Positions 51,215 to 60,668 of a stretch of 64,000 nt of DNA are shown here, in pieces; position 1 is the first letter of the stretch, and each line of letters begins with the position of its first letter. The DNA comes from Halpernia sp048269545 (GTDB lineage: Bacteria; Bacteroidota; Bacteroidia; Flavobacteriales; Weeksellaceae), in contig NZ_JBLXIJ010000005.1 in NCBI RefSeq assembly GCF_048269545.1, positions 62,001 through 126,000 of the forward strand, in the 5' to 3' direction. The notes beneath the pieces are model-generated. The model was not told the origin of the DNA and made no database searches. It saw nothing but the letters and a program-made list of their open reading frames with translations. Position numbers and translations under genes: made by a program.

Positions 51215-52354
51215 ATGGAATTTCCCTTACTTCTTACTATAATTGTAATTTTAGCTCTAATTTTTGATTATATCAATGGGTTTCATGATGCTGCAAACTC
51301 CATTGCAACCATTGTTTCTACTAAAGTTTTAACACCTTTTCAAGCTGTACTTTGGGCGGCTGTGTGGAATTTTGCCGCTTTTTTTATTGCTTACTATATT
51401 ATCGGTGAATTTAAAATTGGTAATACAATTGCAAAAACAGTAAATGAAGATTTTATTAATTTACACGTGATTTTTTCTGGTTTAATTGCCGCAATTTTGT
51501 GGAATTTATTAACGTGGTGGTTTGGAATTCCTTCCTCTTCCTCTCATACTTTGATTGGCGGTTTTTTAGGAGCCGCATTAATGCACGCTTTTATGTTAGA
51601 TTATCATCAGATTGCAATTTCACAACCCGATATTACAATTTGGGAGAATTTGATTGGAGCTTTAAAACAATTATTTACTCAAAATGTCGTCAAGTTTAAA
51701 GTTGTAATTCCTATATTTCTATTTATATTTTTAGCTCCGATAATTGGAATGGTAATTTCTGTAATCATAACTTTAATAATTGTGAGTCTTTTTAAGAAAA
51801 GCAATCCACATAAAGCAGAACTTGCTTTTAAAAAATTACAGTTAGCTTCTAGTGCACTTTTTAGTTTAGGACATGGTTTAAATGATGCTCAAAAAGTAAT
51901 GGGAATTATTGGTGCAGCAATTATTTATTATCATGTAAATATGATTTCAGATCCTGTTTATTTAAATTTAGCCGTTGCAGATCGTTTTAATTTTTTTGCT
52001 GAACATTATCTGTGGGTTCCGATTGTTTCCTTTGTTGCAATAGGTTTAGGAACAATGAGTGGTGGTTGGAAAATTATAAAAACCATGGGAACTAGAATTA
52101 CAAAAGTAACACCTTTAGAAGGAGTTGCCGCAGAAACTGCAGGAGCTTTAACTTTGTTTATAACAGATCATTTGGGAATTCCAGTTTCTACAACGCATAC
52201 AATTACAGGTTCAATTATTGGAGTAGGTTTAACGAAAAGAGTTTCTGCTGTCAGATGGGGAATTACTGTAAGTTTGCTTTGGGCATGGGTTTTAACAATT
52301 CCTATTAGTGCAATTGTTGCTGCTTTTACTTATTTAGCAGTGAGTTATTTCTAA
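51215..52354 (+). CDS. pit: Inorganic phosphate transporter, Pit family
   Basis: 379 residues, about ten transmembrane helices. The duplicated Pit signature is present: GFHDAANSIATIVSTKVLTP in the N-terminal half and GHGLNDAQKVMG plus GIPVSTTHTITGSIIGVGL in the C-terminal half. Also GIPSSSSHTLIGGFLGAAL. It imports phosphate, probably as a metal-phosphate complex, with protons. Operon with the DUF47 gene; a terminator follows. Confidence 0.95.
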   Translation: MEFPLLLTIIVILALIFDYINGFHDAANSIATIVSTKVLTPFQAVLWAAVWNFAAFFIAYYIIGEFKIGNTIAKTVNEDFINLHVIFSGLIAAILWNLLTWWFGIPSSSSHTLIGGFLGAALMHAFMLDYHQIAISQPDITIWENLIGALKQLFTQNVVKFKVVIPIFLFIFLAPIIGMVISVIITLIIVSLFKKSNPHKAELAFKKLQLASSALFSLGHGLNDAQKVMGIIGAAIIYYHVNMISDPVYLNLAVADRFNFFAEHYLWVPIVSFVAIGLGTMSGGWKIIKTMGTRITKVTPLEGVAAETAGALTLFITDHLGIPVSTTHTITGSIIGVGLTKRVSAVRWGITVSLLWAWVLTIPISAIVAAFTYLAVSYF

Positions 52355-52376
52355 AAATTTATATTCAAAATATTCA

Positions 52377-52407
52377 AAACTTTGTCAATTATTGGCAAAG
52401 TTTTTTT
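52377..52407 (+). terminator. Terminator after pit
   Basis: An 8-bp stem, AAACTTTG/CAAAGTTT, with an 11-base loop (52385-52395), followed by a T-run. Confidence 0.8.
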
Positions 52408-52430
52408 CTTTTAAAAATTTTTAAAAATCG

Positions 52431-52438
52431 TATTTTTG
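52431..52438 (+). promoter_or_regulatory. -7 element of the polyprenyl synthase gene
   Basis: TATTTTTG matches TAnnTTTG. The in-frame TTG at 52436 is part of this box, so it cannot be the start codon; ATG 52457 is preferred. Confidence 0.6.
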
Positions 52439-52456
52439 CAACAAACAAAAGCATTT

Positions 52457-53428
52457 ATGGAATTTTTGGATCAATACCAACAAATAGTTTCGAAGGCGAT
52501 AGAAAAATACACCTTCAAAGATAATCCCAAAGAATTGTATTCGCCGATGAACTATATAATAAGTCATGGAGGCAAAAGATTACGCCCAATTATGGTTTTA
52601 ATGGGAAATGACTTATTTGGTGGCGATCCTGAAAAAGCAATCAAACCAGCTTTAGCAATTGAGTTTTTTCATAATTTTACTTTAATCCATGATGATATTA
52701 TGGACGAAGCACCGCTGCGAAGAAATAAACCAACAATTCATACGCTACATGGAATTAACGTAGGAATTCTTTCTGGAGATGGATTGCTTCTAAAAGCATA
52801 TAAATTTTTTGAAGATTTAGAACCAGAATTATACAAAGCTTGCGTCAGAATTTTTACGCATACAGGTTTACTTCTTTGCGAAGGACAACAATATGATATT
52901 AATTTTGAAACAGATAGCAACGTAAGTTTTGATGATTATATTAGAATGATTACCTATAAAACAGGCGTTTTGAGTGCTTCGTCTTTTGAAATTGGAGCAG
53001 TAATTGCAGGTGCCAATTTTACAGATGCGAAACATTTATTTAATTTTGGAAAACATGTTGGAATTGCGTTTCAAATTATGGATGATTATCTAGATGTTTA
53101 TGGAAATATGGAGCAATTTGGAAAAAAACATGCAGGTGATATTTATGAAAATAAAAAAACAGTTCTGTATCAATATGCGTTAGAATTTGGAACATCAGAA
53201 GAGCGTGAAGAATTAAAATATTGGTATTCTAAAAAAACCGATAACATTGATAAAATTCACGGAGTTGAGAAAATTTTCAGAAGAACAAGAGTAGAAGAAA
53301 AAGTGTTGCAATTAATACAAAAACACAATCATATTGCTCAAGAGTTTTTACATAAAATTGATGTTTCTGATGAAAAAAAGAAACCTTTTATAGAGCTTGC
53401 AAACTATCTTTTGAAGAGAGAAGTTTAA
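52457..53428 (+). CDS. Polyprenyl diphosphate synthase (trans-isoprenyl, long-chain type)
   Basis: 323 residues from ATG 52457. First aspartate-rich motif LIHDDIMDEAPLRRNKPTIH, second FQIMDDYLDVYG, plus HGGKRLRPIMVLMGNDLFGG. Condenses isopentenyl diphosphate with allylic diphosphates; the size fits either a short/medium prenyl synthase or the side-chain synthase for menaquinone. The start is fixed by the promoter box overlapping the earlier TTG. GSCFA and tatD genes follow in the same direction. Confidence 0.92.
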   Translation: MEFLDQYQQIVSKAIEKYTFKDNPKELYSPMNYIISHGGKRLRPIMVLMGNDLFGGDPEKAIKPALAIEFFHNFTLIHDDIMDEAPLRRNKPTIHTLHGINVGILSGDGLLLKAYKFFEDLEPELYKACVRIFTHTGLLLCEGQQYDINFETDSNVSFDDYIRMITYKTGVLSASSFEIGAVIAGANFTDAKHLFNFGKHVGIAFQIMDDYLDVYGNMEQFGKKHAGDIYENKKTVLYQYALEFGTSEEREELKYWYSKKTDNIDKIHGVEKIFRRTRVEEKVLQLIQKHNHIAQEFLHKIDVSDEKKKPFIELANYLLKREV

Positions 53429-53447
53429 TTTTTATTTAATTAAAATC

Positions 53448-54398
53448 ATGAAATTCCGTACTGAAGTTAATCTTCAAAATTCCGAGCAAAAAATAAATTT
53501 AAATTCTCATATTTTTAGTATTGGTTCTTGTTTTGCCACAGAAATTTCTACGCTTTTACAAGATGGACAATTGCAGAATTTCAACAATCCATTTGGAACA
53601 CTTTTTAATCCCTTTTCGATTAATAAGGCATTAAGCAAAATCCATAATGCTGAATTTTATTCTGAAGAAGATTTAATTAAATTTAATGATTATTATATTT
53701 CATTAGACCATAATTCTTCTTTTAATTCTCGGTTTTCGCATCAGACTTTGGATTTTATCAATCATCAAATTCAACAGAGTAATGAATTTTTAAAGAAGAC
53801 AGATTTCGTAATTATTACTTATGGAACATCTTTTATTTATGAATTTTTACCAAAGAAAAAATTAGTAGCCAATTGCCATAAAATTCCATCAAAATATTTT
53901 GAAAAACGATATTTAACGCATTTGGAATTGTGTGATTCTATTTCCGAAAGTATTTCTTTATTAAAAGATATTTGTCCAGAAAATGTTCAGATTTTATTTA
54001 GTATTTCGCCGGTTCGTCACACCAAAGATGGCATTGTAGAAAACCAATTAAGTAAATCTAAATTATTTAATGCTTTACATGAAGTAATTTCTACGGAAGA
54101 AAATTGCACTTATTTACCGATTTATGAAATTATGATAGACGATTTGCGAGATTACCGTTTTTATAAAGAGGATTTAATTCATCCCAATTCGCAAGCCATT
54201 CAATACATTTGGGAAAAATTTGGGAACTCTTATTTTAGTGAAGAATGTAAAAGTTTTGTAGCAGAAAATTTAAAAATTAAAAAAGCTTTAGAACACAAAA
54301 CTGACGATTTAAAAAATCCGAAATATTTGGAATTTCAAGAGAAATTAAAATTGAAAATTGCCTCGCAACAGGAAAAAGTGAAGCATAAGATTTTTTAG
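53448..54398 (+). CDS. GSCFA-domain protein
   Basis: 316 residues. Contains the family-naming motif in FSIGSCFATEISTLL near residue 25, then NPFGTLFNPFSI, FVITYGTSFIYEF and FSISPVRHTKDGIVENQLSK with the C-terminal HPNSQAIQYIWEKF. This is the GSCFA family, related to SGNH/GDSL-type esterases (Gly-Ser-Cys, then a distal Asp/His pair such as DLIHPN). Substrate unknown. It follows the polyprenyl synthase gene by 19 bases. Confidence 0.92.
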   Translation: MKFRTEVNLQNSEQKINLNSHIFSIGSCFATEISTLLQDGQLQNFNNPFGTLFNPFSINKALSKIHNAEFYSEEDLIKFNDYYISLDHNSSFNSRFSHQTLDFINHQIQQSNEFLKKTDFVIITYGTSFIYEFLPKKKLVANCHKIPSKYFEKRYLTHLELCDSISESISLLKDICPENVQILFSISPVRHTKDGIVENQLSKSKLFNALHEVISTEENCTYLPIYEIMIDDLRDYRFYKEDLIHPNSQAIQYIWEKFGNSYFSEECKSFVAENLKIKKALEHKTDDLKNPKYLEFQEKLKLKIASQQEKVKHKIF

Positions 54399-54474
54399 TT
54401 TAATTAAATTTTCTTTAGAAATATACATTTTAACTTTTCATCGCAACAACTTTACGCTTTTACAATTTAGAAAA

Positions 54475-55242
54475 ATGATTGACACACACACCCATTTATA
54501 TTCCGAAGAATTTGATGACGACAGAAATGAAATGATTGAAAGAGCCCTTTCAAAAGGTGTTTCAAAGTTTTTTCTTCCAGCAATTAACTCCGAAACACAC
54601 CAAAAAATGTTTGATTTGGAAGCAGAATATCCCGAACAAATTTTCTCTATGGTTGGTTTACATCCGTGTTATGTGAAACCTGAAAGTTGGGATAAAGAAT
54701 TAGAAATTGTAGAAAATTATTTAAAGCAAAGAAAATTTCCCGCAATTGGAGAAATTGGAATTGATTTGTATTGGGACAAAACCACTTTAGATATTCAGAT
54801 CAAAGCTTTTGAGCAACAAATTGATTGGGCAATTCAATATGATTTACCTATTGTGATTCACACAAGAAATAGTTTTGATGAAACTTTTGCAGTTTTAGAA
54901 AATAAAAAATGCGAAAAATTACGAGGGATTTTTCATTGTTTTTCAGGCGCTTTAGACCAAGCAAAACGCGCCATAAATCTTGGTTTTTCTCTGGGAATTG
55001 GTGGAGTAGTGACTTTTAAAAATGGTAAAATTGACCAATTTTTAAATGAAATTCCTTTAGATAAAATAGTTTTAGAAACAGATTCTCCTTATCTCGCACC
55101 AGTTCCATTTAGAGGAAAAAGAAATGAAAGTTCTTATCTAGATTTGGTTGTAGGGAAATTAGTTGATATTTACGGAAAAACTTTTGCTGAAATTGACCAA
55201 ATTACCACAGAAAACGCTGAGAAAATTTTTTCAAAGATTTAA
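54475..55242 (+). CDS. tatD: TatD-family metal-dependent hydrolase
   Basis: A 255-residue TIM-barrel deoxyribonuclease-like enzyme. Metal ligands: IDTHTHLYSEEF, IGEIGIDLYWD, VIHTRNSF, FHCFSGALDQA and LETDSPYLAP. The family includes 3'-5' exonucleases and DNA/D-Tyr-tRNA hydrolases; the exact substrate is not clear. The 76-base gap from the GSCFA gene contains a fragment (54444-54455) of the repeat seen near corA. It is convergent with ppc, 27 bases apart. Confidence 0.92.
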   Translation: MIDTHTHLYSEEFDDDRNEMIERALSKGVSKFFLPAINSETHQKMFDLEAEYPEQIFSMVGLHPCYVKPESWDKELEIVENYLKQRKFPAIGEIGIDLYWDKTTLDIQIKAFEQQIDWAIQYDLPIVIHTRNSFDETFAVLENKKCEKLRGIFHCFSGALDQAKRAINLGFSLGIGGVVTFKNGKIDQFLNEIPLDKIVLETDSPYLAPVPFRGKRNESSYLDLVVGKLVDIYGKTFAEIDQITTENAEKIFSKI

Positions 55243-55269
55243 TTTAATTTTAAAAAAAAATATTGAAAA

Positions 55270-57819
55270 TTAAGCAGAATTCCGACTCGCATTAATGTTT
55301 CCAAATAACGAACGCATCACTAATTTTTCAAAAGCCTCTTTGTTTTCCGTATTTTTTTTGATTTTAATTAATGCATATTGTTGAATGCTTAAAAGCGGCA
55401 AAACAATTTTTTCTCTTATTTCAACAGATTTTTTAGAAATAGGCTCTTCTTGCATAAGTTCAGTAAAACCAGTTAATTCTAACATCAAATTTTTTGAAAG
55501 TTCATATTCATCAAATAAAATTTGCCAAAAATCACCATATTTTTTATCATTTTTCATGTAAGAAGTGAGCGGAAAATAAGATTTACTTAAACTCATCATA
55601 CTATTTAAAATCAATGCTTTAAAAAAATCAGAACCTGCATATAATGCTTTTACATCATTAAATTTTCCTTCATTTTTAAAATTTTGCAAAGCAGTTCCGA
55701 CACCAAAAAATCCTGGAACATTTTGTTTTAATTGAGACCAACTTCCCACGAAAGGAATCGCGCGTAAATCTTCAAATTTTAGTTCAGAACCACTTCCTCT
55801 TTTTGTGGGACGGCTTCCAATATTAGATTTTGCATAATATTCCAAAGTACTCATTTCTTGTAAATAAGGCACAAATAAAGGATTTGCTTTTAAAGATGAG
55901 TATTTTTCAAAACTTAAACTGGCTAATTGTATAAATAAGTTTCGTTCATTTTCACTTATATTTTTTTTAGAATTTTCAAAAACATCATTTTCAATTCCTG
56001 CGGTCAGAAGCTGTTCAAAATTAAATTTTGCCTGTTCTTTATTTCCAAAAACACTTGTTATCGTTTGACCTTGGATTGTTAATTCTATTTTATTATTTGC
56101 AATAGTTTTTCCTTGAGACGCATAAAAATCATGTGTTTTTCCGCCGCCTCTCGCAGGTGGACCGCCGCGACCGTCGAAGAAAATAACTTTAATCCCATAT
56201 TTTTCTGAAATTTTTGTGAGTCTTTCTTTGGTAGTGAAAATTTCCCAATTCGCCTTTAAATAACCGCCGTCTTTTGTACCGTCTGAAAAACCAAGCATTA
56301 TAGTTTGTTGATTTCCGCGGCGTTCTAAATGTCTTTTGTAGAACGGGTTTTCATACAATTCAGCCATTACACTTTCTGCATTTCCCATTCCTTCCATGGT
56401 TTCAAAAAGAGGAATAATGTCTATTTTTATGACTTCATCTTTATATTGACAAACTTTAAAAAAAGCTAAAACATTCATCACATCTTGCACTGTTTCTGCA
56501 TTAGAAATGATAAATCGGTTCATTCCGCGTTCTCCGTTTTTCGCTTGAATTTCTGTAATTTGAGAGACCGTTTTCAAAGTATCTTTCGCCATTTCATCTT
56601 CCCATTTTTCGTAGTTTAGATACGGTTTGTGCTCAATTAAATAATTAAATTTTTCTCTTTCTGTAAAATTTTCTCCGTTAGAAATATCACTTTTTGAAAT
56701 AATAAAATCAATTACTTTTTGCAAAATTCTGCTGTCTTGTCTTATATCTAAACTCGCAAAATGAGTCCCAAAAATCCTGATTCTATCACGAAAATTATCA
56801 AGTAAACCTCTGAAAAGTCCTTTGTGTTTTAAGATTAAAATCTGTTCAGCTTTATCAATTTCTGTAATTAATTCTTCTGAAGTAATATCACATTCTTCTT
56901 TAAAAATGGCGTCATATAATTTATTGCTTAATTTTTCTAATATTTCTGCCACTCCACTGAAACTCAATCTTCTTCTCACATATTTTAAATGACTGTAATA
57001 AGATTTCAAAATAGAAACATGAAGTTCTTCGGCAACTTTCTTTGTGATTTCTGCAGTTACGAAAGGATTTCCGTCTCTGTCTCCACCTGGCCAAAATCCC
57101 AATTGAAATAAATCTTCATTTAGATGAAATCCCTCAGTTTTAAAAAGAGATTTTATTTCCGTAAAAAGTTCGCCTAAAGTATCGTAATAAATGTAGCGCA
57201 AATAATAAATAATACTCATCGCTTCATCTAAAGGCGTCGGTTTTTCTTTATTTAAAAATGGTGTTTTTCCCAATTGTTGCAAAAGCAAATCGATTTGTGT
57301 AACTGAATCTGCGGTAATTTGTGTTTTCAAATCGTGTAAAATTCGCTGTACAGAATTGGGATAAAATTGCGTAGGATGAGCCGTGAAAACTACTTTCACA
57401 CCAAATTGATTTAATTTTTCTCTTACTTGTGGCAAACAATTTTGTTGAGATGCACGATCAAAAATATTTTGCACAGTTCCCGCATCAGATTCTGAATGCA
57501 AAGAAGGAAAAGCAGCATCTTCAATACTGTCAAAAAGCACCACTTGTCTTTCGATATATTGTATAATTTTAAATAGTAATTCTAATTTTTCATCTTCGGT
57601 TTTAAGATGCGTATGATTCGCAAAAAAAGAATCCAAAATATCTTCGGGAGTTTTTCCAGCTTCATAACCTTCTTTGCTTTCTTCATATAAAAATGGCAGC
57701 AACATCCCGATATTACTCATTTTATCATATGGCAAACTCATAAAAAGTGAGTTGTAAATTTGAAATTTATTCTCTACAATCTGCCGGAATTTTTCTTTTC
57801 TGTCTGTGTTTCGCATCAT
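55270..57819 (-). CDS. ppc: Phosphoenolpyruvate carboxylase
   Basis: About 849 residues. Converts PEP and bicarbonate to oxaloacetate, refilling the TCA cycle. Motifs: VVFTAHPTQFYPNSVQRIL (catalytic His; Gln where many enzymes have Glu), FWPGGDRDGNPFVT, LGFSDGTKDGGYLKANWE and FFDGRGGPPARGGGKTHDF. The C-terminus is ASRNSA rather than the usual QNTG-like end. ATG 57819 is preferred over a TTG directly before it; a second ATG follows immediately. It is a single leftward gene. Confidence 0.94.
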   Translation of the reverse strand: MMRNTDRKEKFRQIVENKFQIYNSLFMSLPYDKMSNIGMLLPFLYEESKEGYEAGKTPEDILDSFFANHTHLKTEDEKLELLFKIIQYIERQVVLFDSIEDAAFPSLHSESDAGTVQNIFDRASQQNCLPQVREKLNQFGVKVVFTAHPTQFYPNSVQRILHDLKTQITADSVTQIDLLLQQLGKTPFLNKEKPTPLDEAMSIIYYLRYIYYDTLGELFTEIKSLFKTEGFHLNEDLFQLGFWPGGDRDGNPFVTAEITKKVAEELHVSILKSYYSHLKYVRRRLSFSGVAEILEKLSNKLYDAIFKEECDITSEELITEIDKAEQILILKHKGLFRGLLDNFRDRIRIFGTHFASLDIRQDSRILQKVIDFIISKSDISNGENFTEREKFNYLIEHKPYLNYEKWEDEMAKDTLKTVSQITEIQAKNGERGMNRFIISNAETVQDVMNVLAFFKVCQYKDEVIKIDIIPLFETMEGMGNAESVMAELYENPFYKRHLERRGNQQTIMLGFSDGTKDGGYLKANWEIFTTKERLTKISEKYGIKVIFFDGRGGPPARGGGKTHDFYASQGKTIANNKIELTIQGQTITSVFGNKEQAKFNFEQLLTAGIENDVFENSKKNISENERNLFIQLASLSFEKYSSLKANPLFVPYLQEMSTLEYYAKSNIGSRPTKRGSGSELKFEDLRAIPFVGSWSQLKQNVPGFFGVGTALQNFKNEGKFNDVKALYAGSDFFKALILNSMMSLSKSYFPLTSYMKNDKKYGDFWQILFDEYELSKNLMLELTGFTELMQEEPISKKSVEIREKIVLPLLSIQQYALIKIKKNTENKEAFEKLVMRSLFGNINASRNSA

Positions 57820-57895
57820 CAAATTTAAAGAAAATTCTTGATGAAATTATTAATCATTAGAAATAAGTATTTTGCAGAATACAACCATAATGTTT

Positions 57896-58147
57896 GTCAT
57901 TCCGTAGGAATCTAAGCAAAGAACTTCACTAATTTTATGAACTTCCGTTCAACATAGCCGTGATGGAAGGGAAAATCCTTTTTGTTATTGCGATTGCGAA
58001 AAAGTTTCATCGGACTTCTTCGTTCCTCGCAATGACAAAAAGATTGGAATGAACAGCGCGCTGAAAGGTCGAAAAAAGTGAAACCGCCTTGCTCCAAAAT
58101 TATTTTTCGATTATTCAACAGATTGCTTTGCAACACTCGCAATGACG
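57896..58147. repeat. Composite intergenic repeat region
   Basis: The ~385-base gap between ppc and rhlE holds no gene. It contains GTCATTCCGTAGGAATCT (57896-57913, a small palindrome), TCGCAATGACA (58027-58037) and TCGCAATGACG (58137-58147), the latter within AGATTGCTTTGCAACACTCG onwards. In translation on the reverse strand it gives CHCEERRS and VIASVAKQS, strings familiar from widespread non-coding repeats in bacterial genomes, so the short open frames here are not genes. Confidence 0.75.
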
Positions 58148-58156
58148 CGCAGAACA

Positions 58157-58186
58157 CAAAAAAAATACCTTCCGAAGAAAGTATTT
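58157..58186 (-). terminator. Terminator of rhlE
   Basis: Read leftward: AAATACTTTC, TTCG tetraloop, GAAGGTATTT, then a long U-run. The 10-bp stem has one G-U pair. It lies 21 bases after the rhlE stop. Confidence 0.88.
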
Positions 58187-58207
58187 GATTTAAAAAAAGT
58201 TTTACTT

Positions 58208-59458
58208 TTATCTGTTTCGCGTAAAATTGCTTTTATTATTTGGCTTTTTAGAATGTCCAGAAGTTGGAGCATTTCGTTGTGGTCTAAAAGGTTTATTATT
58301 AGAATCTCGTTTTTCAAAAACTAAATTATCTGTGTGATAAGGATGATTTTTTTCAACGGGTATTTTTTTACCGATTAATTTTTCGGTATTTTTTAAATTA
58401 ATTAAATCTAAACCATCCACAAAACTAATGGAATTTCCTTCTGCACCAGCTCTTCCGGAACGCCCAATTCTATGGACATAAGTTTCAGAAACATCGGAAA
58501 GTTCGAAATTTACAACGTATTTTAAATCATCGATATCAATTCCACGTGCTGCAATATCTGTTGCAACTAAAATTCTGGTTTTTCCATTTTTAAAATTACT
58601 CAATGCGTTTTGTCTTGCATTTTGAGATTTATTTCCGTGAATGGCTTCTGCCGAAATTTTGTGAGAATGCAATTTTCTAGCGATTTTATCTGCGCCATGT
58701 TTTGTACGAGAAAAAACCAAAACAGAATCTTTAATATCGTTTTGTAGAAGATGTGTTAATAAGTCTAATTTGTCACTTTTATCCACAAAATAAACCGATT
58801 GATTAATTGTTTCAGCTGTTGAAGAAACTGCAGCAACGTGTACTTTTATGGGATTATTTAAAATGGAATTCGCCAAAGAATCAATCTCTTGCGGCATAGT
58901 TGCGGAAAAGAATAGAGTCTGTCTTTTCTGCGGAATCATTTTGATAATGCGTTTCACATCGTGTACAAAGCCCATATCGAGCATTCTATCCGCTTCATCT
59001 AAAACAAAAATTTCTAAATGTTTTAAAGTAATAATGCCTTGTGAAATAAAATCTAAAAGTCTTCCAGGTGTTGCTACCAAAACATCTACGCCACGACGTA
59101 AAGATTTTTCTTGTGTGCCTTGTTTTACACCACCAAAAACTACTAAAGTTCTTACAGGTAAATTTTTACCATAAGCTTCAAAGTTTTCTTCAATTTGTAT
59201 CGCTAATTCTCTTGTAGGAGTTAAAATTAATGCTTTTATTTGATTGTTTCTTGGTCCTTTTCTCTCAGCAATATTTTGTAAAATTGGAATAGCAAAAGCG
59301 GCGGTTTTTCCTGTCCCAGTTTGGGCGCAACCGAGAAAATCTTTTCCGTCAATTATGGATGGAATTGCTTTTTCCTGAATAGGAGTTGGCTTTTCATAGC
59401 CTTGTTTTTCAAGCGCATCTAAGATGGGCTTAATAATTTTTAAGTCTGTAAATAACAA
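58208..59458 (-). CDS. rhlE: DEAD-box RNA helicase, RhlE type
   Basis: 416 residues. Q motif in GYEKPTPIQEKAIPSI, Walker A CAQTGTGKTAAF, LDEADRMLDMGF, FSATMPQEID and HRIGRSGRAGAEGN. The C-terminus is short, basic and Asn/Arg-rich (FRPQRNAPTSGHSKKPNNKS), typical of RhlE-like proteins that assist ribosome or RNA remodelling. It has an unusually long, hairpin-rich leader (about 120 bases) from a TAnnTTTG promoter at 59582-59589. Confidence 0.93.
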   Translation of the reverse strand: MLFTDLKIIKPILDALEKQGYEKPTPIQEKAIPSIIDGKDFLGCAQTGTGKTAAFAIPILQNIAERKGPRNNQIKALILTPTRELAIQIEENFEAYGKNLPVRTLVVFGGVKQGTQEKSLRRGVDVLVATPGRLLDFISQGIITLKHLEIFVLDEADRMLDMGFVHDVKRIIKMIPQKRQTLFFSATMPQEIDSLANSILNNPIKVHVAAVSSTAETINQSVYFVDKSDKLDLLTHLLQNDIKDSVLVFSRTKHGADKIARKLHSHKISAEAIHGNKSQNARQNALSNFKNGKTRILVATDIAARGIDIDDLKYVVNFELSDVSETYVHRIGRSGRAGAEGNSISFVDGLDLINLKNTEKLIGKKIPVEKNHPYHTDNLVFEKRDSNNKPFRPQRNAPTSGHSKKPNNKSNFTRNR

Positions 59459-59488
59459 ATTTATTTATATTAAATTTTTTGTGCGGAT

Positions 59489-59553
59489 GAAGTAGTTTAC
59501 TTCTTCATTTTAAGCACATTTGCAGTTGCAAATGGAGTAATCTAAAAATTACT
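59489..59553 (-). promoter_or_regulatory. Structured 5' leader of rhlE with three hairpins
   Basis: Three inverted repeats lie between the predicted start and the ATG: AGTAAT/ATTACT (59536-59541, 59548-59553), CATTTGCA/TGCAAATG (59517-59524, 59527-59534) and GAAGTA/TACTTC (59489-59494, 59498-59503). None has a T-run, so they are not terminators. A long structured leader is a feature of several cold-induced RNA helicase genes in other bacteria; temperature control here is inference. Confidence 0.5.
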
Positions 59554-59581
59554 TTGGCTAAGAATGCCGCGAAATATTTTG

Positions 59582-59589
59582 CAAAGATA
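59582..59589 (-). promoter_or_regulatory. -7 element of rhlE
   Basis: Read leftward, TATCTTTG matches TAnnTTTG exactly, 123 bases before the ATG. No -33 TTTG at the usual spacing was seen. Confidence 0.55.
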
Positions 59590-59674
59590 GTTTATTTGTT
59601 TGAATAAAGATTTTCCACAAAAAAGCGAAAAAGTAAAAACTCTTTCGTTTATAAATTTAATATTTTAAAAATAA

Positions 59675-60658
59675 TTATCCGTGTAATTTTTTCCAGATGG
59701 CATCTTTTAGTTCCATTAAACCTTCTTGCGACACGGCTGAGAAAAAAAGTGGTTGTCTATTTTCAGGAAATTCTGCGGCAATTTCTTTTTTTAGTTCGTC
59801 GTCTAAAAGATCTGCTTTTGAAATAGATAAAATAAAATCTTTATCTATCAATTCCGGATTGTATTCTTTTAATTCATTTTCTAAAATTTTAAACTCTTGA
59901 AAATGGTCTTCAGAATCTGCGGGAATTAAAAATAATAAAATAGAATTTCGTTCAATATGACGCAAAAAACGATGTCCTAAACCTTTTCCTTCGGCTGCAC
60001 CTTCAATAATTCCCGGAATATCTGCCATTACAAAAGATTTGTAATTTCTGTATTCCACGATTCCTAAATTGGGTGTCAAAGTGGTAAAAGCATAATCTGC
60101 AATCTTTGGTTTTGCGGCAGAAATTGAAGCTAAAAGTGTGGATTTTCCAGCATTTGGAAAGCCAACTAAACCAACGTCTGCTAAAACTTTCAATTCAAAA
60201 ATTACCATTCCTTCTTCACCAGGTTCTCCTGGTTGTGCATAACGAGGCGTTTGATTGGTGGAAGTTTTAAAAAATTCATTTCCCATTCCGCCTTTTCCAC
60301 CTTTAAATAAAATGATTTCTTGTCCGTCTTCTAAAATTTCGCCAATTATTTCGCCTTCTTCATTTTTTGCAATTGTCCCAAGTGGAACTGTGATATAAAC
60401 GTCTTCTCCATCTGCGCCAGTTAATTGACTTTTTTGTCCGTTTTTTCCTCGTCCTGCAGTTACGTGTCTTGTATAACGAAGTGGAAGCAGCGTCCATTCA
60501 TTTTCGTTTCCGCGCATTATTATATTTCCACCGCGACCGCCATTTCCTCCATCTGGACCGCCTTTTGGAATATATTTTTCTCGACGCAAATGCGCAGATC
60601 CGCCTCCTCCGTGACCGGCTTTACAATTTATTCTGGTGTAATCTACGAAATTGGACAT
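59675..60658 (-). CDS. obgE: GTPase ObgE/CgtA
   Basis: 327 residues. The Gly-rich Obg domain (residues ~1-158, with GHGGGGSAHLRREKYIPKGG) is followed by the G domain: GFPNAGKSTLL (G1), DIPGIIEGAAEGKGLGH (G3), SKADLL (G4, Ser for the usual Asn) and SAVS (G5). It acts in late 50S assembly and stress responses. It is the third gene of the leftward hpt-adk-obgE group, an order I associate with flavobacteria. A heptamer repeat separates it from adk. Confidence 0.95.
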   Translation of the reverse strand: MSNFVDYTRINCKAGHGGGGSAHLRREKYIPKGGPDGGNGGRGGNIIMRGNENEWTLLPLRYTRHVTAGRGKNGQKSQLTGADGEDVYITVPLGTIAKNEEGEIIGEILEDGQEIILFKGGKGGMGNEFFKTSTNQTPRYAQPGEPGEEGMVIFELKVLADVGLVGFPNAGKSTLLASISAAKPKIADYAFTTLTPNLGIVEYRNYKSFVMADIPGIIEGAAEGKGLGHRFLRHIERNSILLFLIPADSEDHFQEFKILENELKEYNPELIDKDFILSISKADLLDDELKKEIAAEFPENRQPLFFSAVSQEGLMELKDAIWKKLHG

Positions 60659-60668
60659 AATTTAGCTA

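Noticed and set aside
58111..58324. Short open frames in the ppc-rhlE gap
   Set aside because: They translate repeat motifs (VIASVAKQS, CHCEERRS) and overlap the rhlE terminator, so they are spurious.
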